From Cristatella mucedo (lineage: Eukaryota > Bryozoa > Phylactolaemata > Cristatellidae), in contig WPIO01000008.1 of NCBI GenBank assembly GCA_009760855.2, positions 11,550,501 to 11,614,500 on the forward strand: a stretch of DNA of 64,000 nucleotides. The letters run 5' to 3'. The notes beneath the pieces are model-generated. The model saw only the letters and a list, made by a program, of their open reading frames with translations, did not search any database and was not told the DNA's origin. Each line of letters starts with the position of its first letter. Position 1 is the stretch's first letter. Shown here piece by piece: positions 58,850 through 64,000 of the stretch. The translations under genes and the position numbers were made by a program.

Positions 58850-59894
58850 CTAAACTTCAATAATTTTTATAACAACTGCAATTTCTTGTGAACCAAAATC
58901 AAGTACATTCAAATTCTGATCAGTTACTGTAATTTCTATATTTGAAATAGCATCACTTGCTACATTATGGTACTCAACAGTATTTGACTTATATATCATT
59001 CTTTCCCATTGATAAAACTCAAAAGGAAAACTTCTTGATACTTGTGTTTCCATTCCATTTACATAACTTGTTCCACTAGCAACTAAATTACAACTTACAA
59101 GTATTGTACTTAAATTTGACATATAGATTTTCTTTTTCAGATGCAAACTTTGTGTTAGGTACACAAACAACAGGAGTAACACCAGGATACATTTCTGAAA
59201 ACTTTGGATCAGTTGTATAGGTGAGCCGTGGTGGCACACTAGGTAAGGCGGTTGCTTTCACGACCTCAGTCCCGAGATCGTGGGTTCGAATACTGCAGTG
59301 GGCGATTCTTTATCGCCACTGCAAGCGGTGGTGATAGCCGTAAAGGCTCTTCTGTCGCTATACAAAAAGAGGCTGTTTAATCAGCTAGGATTTATTTATT
59401 TAAGCAGCACTTGTAAAACCAAGCATAGATGCAATGTTAGATTTACTTGCAAGAAATGTCCAACCAACAGGCATTGTAATCGATGAATAAGCAGTAGCAC
59501 TATCATAAGTAAGAACAAACTTATCAGTTGTAGCTCCAGATTGTGTAACTGAATTAGTACTTATATCTGGAAAACCAATACTTAAATCATCTGTAATTGC
59601 AGTATAAATTCCAGGTTTAATTGTTATTGTTTGATCTGATCCTCCTGCTAATCTATAAAAAAATGCATTATTAGATTCAGTTATATTTTTTATAGAGTTA
59701 GTTCCACTAAAATTCTTAAAGCAAATCTTAAAACTTTTATTTCTTAATAATATTGGTGTATTGATACGTGCTTTAATGGGATTAGCAGTACCAGTTAAAT
59801 TAAAAACATATCCTTCTTTACTTGCTTGATTAGATTTTCTAATACTTTCAACACTCTTAAATATATCGTTAACACTTTTTAACAAGTCACTCAT
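58850..59894 (-). pseudogene. Capsid-associated protein A, split by a SINE
   Basis: The N-terminal 164 codons (59894-59403; MSDLLKSVNDIFKSVESIRK, then ITIKPGIYTAITDD) run into a host SINE at 59222-59402. Beyond it the frame resumes (YTTDPKFSEMYPGVTPVVCV), is frameshifted near 59105, and ends SNIEITVTDQNLNVLDFGSQ then VVIKIIEV at 58850. It has the same motif layout as the downstream gene. Without the insertion it would be about 290 residues. Confidence 0.68.
59222..59402 (+). mobile_element. Host tRNA-derived SINE (type 1) inserted in the viral gene
   Basis: GGCACACTAGGTAAGGCGGT, B box GGGTTCGAATACTGCAGTGG, CTTTATCGCCACTGCAAGC, GATAGCCGTAAAGGCTCTTC and end TATTTATTTA: the same element as at 31790-31968. 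It proves that the virus lay in a genome that supports this SINE. Confidence 0.92.
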
Positions 59895-59896
59895 TT

Positions 59897-60922
59897 CTAT
59901 ATATTATATAAAAGATTGTTTTTTGCAACACAACTCTTTGGAGCTTTTCGAGATTTAGCAAGATAATAAACAGCAGAACTGATTGAACTTTTTACACCTC
60001 CATTCCTAGCAGCAAGTTCACGAAGCCATAAATCAATCTTATCAAATACTTCTTTTTCACTACTTGCGATTAACGGAACTATTTCTATTCCTTTTCCAAC
60101 AGGATTGTAGTTAAGATAATTATATATAAAGTTTTCTATAGGTTTTCTTGATTCCATCACTCTTAATTCTGAAAGTAGAAATAAAACATCAGAATCAAAT
60201 GACTCTTTACCTCATACTTTTATATTTTCTATAGCATTTCTTACAATAGTAGATACTAATCCTCTAGTAAAAATTGTATAAAGAAGATATTGTTTCTTCT
60301 CTTTTAGAACATCTGATTCTAATGGAACCACTGGTTCTTGAACAACTTGTTCTTGAATCACTTTTGCTTTATTAACTCTTTTAATAGGTTTCTTACCAGT
60401 TGAAGGATTAACATTAAGATGCTCTGCAATTCCTTTTTGAAGTGAATGAATTGCTTGTCTCACTTCTGGATTAGCGGCATGTGTCTTCGCTTGATTAGCG
60501 ATATTTACTGCTTGTTTAAGTTTACCATCTGCAATAGCAGCAAATCCTTTTTTTACTATATTACAAATATCTACAGGTGCTTTTTGTACTATTGCTCTCT
60601 TTGTTTGTTCTATTGCTCTTTGTGCTCGTTCTTTTTGTTCGATTTGAATAGCAAGTGATGGTCTAACTTTTCTTAGTTTATCAATAACAACATTACCATA
60701 ATTATCAGTTGATTTCTCTAATGCACGTTCATTCAATTCATGTTCTACTCTATATCTTGCTTGCATTTCTGCTTCAATTCTTTGTATCTCTTGACTATTA
60801 TCAAGAATAGTAGCAACACGTAAGCTTTCTAAATTGGTAAGTTTATTCTCTAAATCTATTGCTTCTTGAACAATTTCTCTGTAAGGTTTGTTTTTACTTG
60901 CGTATATTTTACCGTTCATCAT
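59897..60922 (-). pseudogene. Helical viral protein, read through one TGA
   Basis: The 236-codon part from MMNGKIYASKNKPYREIVQE and the 87-codon part ending VAKNNLLYNI are in the same frame, separated only by a TGA at about 60212 and 17 open codons. The first part is rich in Gln, Glu, Lys and Arg and probably forms long helices (KLRKVRPSLAIQIEQKERAQ). The C-terminal part contains ENFIYNYLNYNPVGKGIEI. Upstream TTG at 60937 is less likely than ATG at 60922. Context (between ATPase and capsid-associated genes) suggests a structural role. Family unknown. Confidence 0.6.
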
Positions 60923-60933
60923 TTCCCCTATAT

Positions 60934-61591
60934 TCAATTAAAAATAGTTATTAATTGTTTACCTGTATTATCTACACTCCAAAATCTTCCTTCTGATTCT
61001 GTTTTGGTTAGATCAATATCACAATAACTAAATCTATTTCTAGTACAAGAGTGTACCCAGTCTTTAAACATTTTCTCATCTATATCACCGACTTATGAAT
61101 CACGAATGTATTCTATATCAGTATTATTTTGTTTAAAGATTATAATCACATTTATATTGTTTCCTATTTCTCTTCTAGGAATATTACTAAATCCTTGAGC
61201 AAGATAAAATATATTCAATCCTTTATTTCTACCTCTAGTAAAATAATCTAATATCTTAGATTAATCTTCTGCCATCAAATCATCTAATACAACAACATTC
61301 TTACAATTCCTATATGAATCAACTTCAGGCATATTATCAGTTCCATTAACCCAAACATAAGCAGGATTATCTTCACTCATTGACATAAGACCTCGATATA
61401 ACTTTTGATCTAAACTTGAGGCAATGATTGTAAATGTATCATAATTAAAATATCCAATTCATTACTAATTGTGATTTACCTGTTCCACTTGGTCCAAGTA
61501 CTAATGCTCTAATGGGTACTTTAGATAATGGTTCGTTATGTCCAGTACCTACATCTTGTCCAAAATTAAAAGCTCTAACTCTTAACGACAT
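60934..61591 (-). pseudogene. Genome-packaging ATPase (FtsK/HerA-type A32-like)
   Basis: Drives DNA into the preformed capsid. MSLRVRAFNFGQDVGTGHNE starts the gene. Walker A is LGPSGTGKSQ (about 61470-61500) and Walker B VVVLDDLM (about 61275-61300). FTRGRNKGLNIFYLAQGFSN, the sensor-type helix, and an ending SVDNTGKQLITIF follow. About 219 codons, near the usual 210-260. There is a one-base frameshift near 61450 and TAA stops near 61261 and 61096. Its start is 10 bp from the divergent zinc-ribbon gene, and its end overlaps the next gene's leader. Confidence 0.82.
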
Positions 61592-61600
61592 TTATTCTAT

Positions 61601-62111
61601 ATGATAATAGATATGGAAATTTCTTGTTGGAAGTGTAAAAAACAAACTGATACAATTCATGAACAGTATTTTGAAGTAGATTCAACTAAAGGAATGAGAG
61701 GAATGATAAAAAGGTGTTTGCACTATTTGTGATTGTAAGAAGTCAAATTTTGCAAAACTAAGAAGTACTGGTGAAGGTGTTCTATCTCATGGTAGAAGAT
61801 TAGGTACTGGTGCATCAGGTGAAGGTGCTCTATCTCATGGTAGAAGATTAGGTACTGGTGCATCAGGTGAAGGTGTTCTTTCTCATGGTAGAAGATTAGG
61901 TACTGGTGTTGGTAAAAGAGGAAAAGGATCAAAAGGTGAAGGCATCCCTCCTTTATTTCCAATCATTTATGCAATCAAAAGTATGATGGAAAAGAAAGGA
62001 ACAGGTATTCTATCTCATGGTAGAAGATCTGGCACAGGTGTTGGTTCTTGTGTTGAAGATAAACAACAAATACTTGCAGAACTTAAAAATACTATTGACA
62101 AGCTAAAATAA
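61601..62111 (+). pseudogene. Zinc-ribbon protein with tandem-repeat C-terminus
   Basis: The N-terminus MEISCWKCKKQTDTIHEQYF (ATG at 61613 or 61601) and, after a frameshift near 61715, GVCTICDCKKSNFAKL give a four-Cys zinc ribbon like the short late proteins of Polintons and adintoviruses. The rest is unusual: three perfect-length 16-residue repeats of the GEGVLSHGRRLGTGAS type, a fourth diverged copy after a hydrophobic stretch (IPPLFPIIYAIKSM), and a short helical end (AELKNTIDKLK). The repeats are basic and glycine-rich, suiting DNA or RNA contact. Confidence 0.65.
61770..61913 (+). repeat. 48-bp tandem repeat x3 inside the zinc-ribbon gene
   Basis: Units at 61770, 61818 and 61866 differ at only a few positions. 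A diverged fourth unit lies at 61998-62045. The length is a multiple of three, so the frame is kept. Confidence 0.85.
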
Positions 62112-62112
62112 A

Positions 62113-62519
62113 ATAAAATCATCACCTTTAACAGATATAGAAATAAATAATTACATAAAAGAATTAGGCATAAAGAGCTTTAGAGGTGTCTTTGCAAGAG
62201 ATGAACTAACAAAACCATTAAAAAATGAATGTCTTATTTGTAATACAGGAGAATCAGATAGACAATATATCACTGGGTAGCACTTAAAAACAAGGTAAAC
62301 AATGTTTTTACTTTGATTCATTTGGTGCGCCACCAATTCCGGAAGTAATACATTATTTTGGTGTTATGCCAAACTCTCAGACATCTATGCTACAAAAATA
62401 CGATCAAACAGATTGTGGGAGAAGGTGTCTAATCTTTCTAAAAAATAATGCAAGAATCAGATTTTGGAACAACAATGGAATTTTTAATTTTATTCAAACA
62501 TTTTCTTTTCCTTGTATAG
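62113..62519 (+). pseudogene. Adenain-like cysteine protease
   Basis: Maturation protease of Polinton, adintovirus and adenovirus particles. KSSPLTDIEINNYIKELGIK and SFRGVFARDELTKPLKNECL form the N-terminal half. The catalytic His lies in GxHL at 62281, where a TAG directly precedes it. CFYFDSFGAPP holds the acidic residue, and YDQTDCGRRCLIFL the Gln and nucleophilic Cys. A frameshift in an A-run near 62286 separates His from Asp/Cys, and a second near 62443 leads to the final 25 codons (stop 62517-62519). No ATG is found at the expected start. About 135 codons; family length is about 150-200. Confidence 0.8.
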
Positions 62520-62521
62520 AA

Positions 62522-63013
62522 ATGGATAACAAAAAATTCGTAGTAATTGAAAATTCTTCTGTTGTAATTCCAAAAGGAAGACCTGCGCGTGTTCATATTG
62601 AAGAGAAAATTAGTAAAGATTATAAACCTTACTTCAGTGCATGGATATACATCACTGAAGATATGAGACCTGTGCTAGAAGATATTGCTAATAGAATAAG
62701 TATGAAACTTGAATATAGCGGATACGATATGTCTAGTCGCTCAACTATTGGTATGAGAATTGCATTTGGTGCTAAACCAAGTATATTCTTTGATCAAAAG
62801 AACAAACACATGAAATTCGGTAGTGTTGCTGAAGTAAGTCAAAACCTTGGTAATGACTTTGCTGTTACTAGTATTCTTGATGGGAGTTATATAACTAAAA
62901 ATACTCATAATTCAGAAGAAAGACTTAATATTAAATTCAAGCTAGAAGAATTTAAAGTTTATAATGCTGATAAAAAACAAGGACAAGATAAATTCAATCC
63001 TGCTGATTACTAA
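62522..63013 (+). CDS. Unknown viral protein, intact 163 codons
   Basis: Starts MDNKKFVVIENSSVVIPKGR 2 bp after the protease stop. A longer frame from 62366 is an artefact produced by the shifted protease end. The predicted protein is beta-rich and mixed charged: RPARVHIEEKISKDYKPYFS, AWIYITEDMRPVLEDI, LDGSYITKNTHNSEERLN. It ends DKKQGQDKFNPADY. No motif recognised. It is the longest unbroken gene of the element, so it may be young in decay or under constraint. A single-stranded-DNA-binding or minor virion role is only a guess. Confidence 0.6.
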   Translation: MDNKKFVVIENSSVVIPKGRPARVHIEEKISKDYKPYFSAWIYITEDMRPVLEDIANRISMKLEYSGYDMSSRSTIGMRIAFGAKPSIFFDQKNKHMKFGSVAEVSQNLGNDFAVTSILDGSYITKNTHNSEERLNIKFKLEEFKVYNADKKQGQDKFNPADY

Positions 63014-63061
63014 ACAAAAAACACATAAAACAAAAATAAAAATTTGATTAGCTTTTAATTT

Positions 63062-63825
63062 TTACATCTTTTTTCTAGTAATATCTATCATCTTATCAAC
63101 TATACCTTGTGCGTAATTTGTAATCTTTTTTAGACTTAAAGGATTTGATACTTTGTCTTTTATGAATTCCGTTGCGAATGATTCATTAAGCATACCGCCG
63201 ATTCCTAAACCTAAACCACATTTTGCTGCCATAACCGCCGCCACCGTCTTTGCGTCATTACGAACATAATCTGGTTATCTGGGGTCAAGAGAAATACGAG
63301 CAGCAGATTCTGCAAGAACCATATCAAATAAATTTCTTATTTTAGTCCTTTCTGGTTCGGACATAGAACTTGTTTGTCTATAATCATGGTCATGAATGAG
63401 TGCACGTGCATCCAAATCATTGACTCCGGTGTATCCTTGTTCCATTCTTTTTTGAATTCAGTTCCTGGGCCTGCGAATGAATATTTTCCTGCATTGTTAA
63501 AACTTCCTCCAGAAACTTCTTCAGATTTAACACCACTTGGCAAACGCATATGCATTTCACGATTCCCAGTAAGTTTATTTATAAAATCTACTAATCCGGA
63601 ACCTCGTATTCTATTCTGTTTTAATTGCTTAATACTTAGATTCAATTGCAATCCAATACCTTTTCTTATACACGTTTTAATTTTATTAACTTGAGTACTA
63701 GTAACAAGAATAGGAACAGTACCAGACAAGTCTGAATGCTTAAGACGTATTGAGATTGGTTCAGTTGATTTATGTATTTGTTTTACCTGATTGTCAGATA
63801 GAGCAAGTTTAATTTCTTGATACAT
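63062..63825 (-). pseudogene. pX-like minor capsid protein with phospholipase-A2-like motif
   Basis: The N-terminus MYQEIKLALSDNQVKQIHKS then ISIRLKHSDLSGTVPILVTS has the usual layout of adenovirus pX-related Polinton proteins, followed by the GSGLVDFINKL segment. Next comes a PLA2-type pair: YSFAGPGTEF (calcium-loop-like GPG) and, after a frameshift near 63418, LIHDHDYRQ, the His-Asp catalytic signature. The gene continues through an in-frame TAA (63275-63277) to AAVMAAKCGLGLGIGGML and ends ITRKKM. In parvoviruses the equivalent enzyme releases particles from endosomes. Here activity is only inferred, and the gene is broken. Confidence 0.72.
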
Positions 63826-63855
63826 ATTTCTATATAAATAAAAATAATTTACTGA

Positions 63856-64000
63856 CTAATAATTTCTGCACCTTTTCTTTAACTCATCTCTAAGTTTTAA
63901 TACTTCTCTATGAATCTCTTCTTTACTAGCTCCCCTTGAATAAAGGTTACTAAGTAGCATTGCACTCTCAGCTTTATAGCCGCATTCCTTTTTACCACCA
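63856..64000 (-). CDS. C-terminal end of a viral gene cut by the window edge
   Basis: The last 47 codons are open: KKECGYKAESAMLLSNLYSR, then GASKEEIHREVLKLRDEL and a basic ending, stop TAG at 63858-63856. It looks helical. It ends 30 bp before the PLA2-like gene's start, so the two are in line. Identity unknown. Confidence 0.5.
   Translation of the reverse strand, partial: GGKKECGYKAESAMLLSNLYSRGASKEEIHREVLKLRDELKKRCRNY

Larger units (their letters stand above)
51251..64000. mobile_element. Endogenous Polinton/Maverick (adintovirus-like) element, right end outside the window
   Basis: A compact, AT-rich, intronless block with the diagnostic Polinton gene set: retroviral-type integrase, adenain-like protease, packaging ATPase, double-jelly-roll capsid protein, pX/PLA2-like minor protein and fibre. 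Adjacent genes are usually 3-30 bp apart. Most run leftward. The group at 61.6-63.0 kb and the leftmost genes run rightward. Nearly all genes are broken, and a host SINE has inserted at 59.2 kb, so it is a fossil provirus. The protein-primed polymerase expected for the group is not in the window and may lie to the right. Confidence 0.88.

Noticed and set aside
61723-61962. Minus-strand repeat protein opposite the 48-bp repeats
   Set aside because: Shadow of the zinc-ribbon gene. The plus-strand frame has the Cys motifs and matches gene order.
61770-62045. CRISPR-like array
   Set aside because: The repeats are contiguous without spacers and are in frame within a gene.
62366-63013. Single 215-codon protein covering protease end and next gene
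   Set aside because: The protease frame shifts in an A-run near 62443 and has its own stop at 62517-62519. The second protein has its own ATG at 62522. The fused frame is an artefact.
51459-63825. Alternative genetic code (TAA/TAG as Gln) to explain in-frame stops in the viral genes
   Set aside because: TGA also interrupts frames, many breaks are frameshifts rather than stops, intact genes end with normal stops, and the integrase has lost catalytic residues. Decay explains all of it.
51251-64000. Protein-primed DNA polymerase or helicase in the window
   Set aside because: Searched by eye for polymerase motifs (YxDTDS-like, SLYP) in all viral frames and found none. It is probably outside the right edge.

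Overview
The window is metazoan nuclear DNA, most likely from an invertebrate. Genes are split by GT-AG introns, non-LTR retrotransposon debris and tRNA-derived SINEs are abundant, and three conserved animal genes can be read. I cannot place the phylum.

Layout. Positions 1-21 kb are mostly repeats: many 5'-truncated copies of one CR1/L2-like LINE, a second LINE family, SINEs, microsatellites and GC-rich LTR-like sequence. Two POT1-like 3' exons lie at 10.8-11.5 kb. Positions 21.1-29.7 kb hold an intact eight-exon NADH-cytochrome b5 reductase gene, with LINE, SINE and Tc1/mariner debris in its introns. A convergent three-exon acyl-CoA thioesterase 13 (THEM2-like) gene lies at 31.5-30.5 kb. Positions 32-51 kb are repeats again: LINE 3' ends, a decayed copy of an uncharacterised protein family also present at 6.2-6.7 kb, a degenerate array of about 180-bp units with inverted flanks (41.3-45.4 kb), an LTR-retroelement remnant with 52-bp tandem repeats (45.6-46.85 kb), and two copies of a solo-LTR-like repeat.

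From about 51.25 kb to the right edge the base composition turns AT-rich, and the content becomes a decayed, densely packed, intronless DNA-virus genome: an endogenous Polinton/Maverick (adintovirus-like) element. I identify a retroviral-type integrase, a fibre-like protein with shaft repeats, a YqaJ/lambda-type exonuclease, a double-jelly-roll major capsid protein, a pair of related capsid-associated proteins, a packaging ATPase, a zinc-ribbon protein with 48-bp repeats, an adenain-like cysteine protease and a pX/phospholipase-A2-like minor capsid protein. Nearly every recognisable gene carries frameshifts or in-frame stops, the integrase has lost catalytic residues, and a host SINE sits inside one viral gene, so this is an old fixed insertion. 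No protein-primed DNA polymerase is visible. The element runs off the right edge, and its left terminus is probably marked by an inverted repeat at 51251-51359.

The viral genes form one virion-assembly module (capsid, ATPase, protease, fibre, minor proteins) plus mobility and recombination functions (integrase, exonuclease). The host genes are unrelated housekeeping genes.
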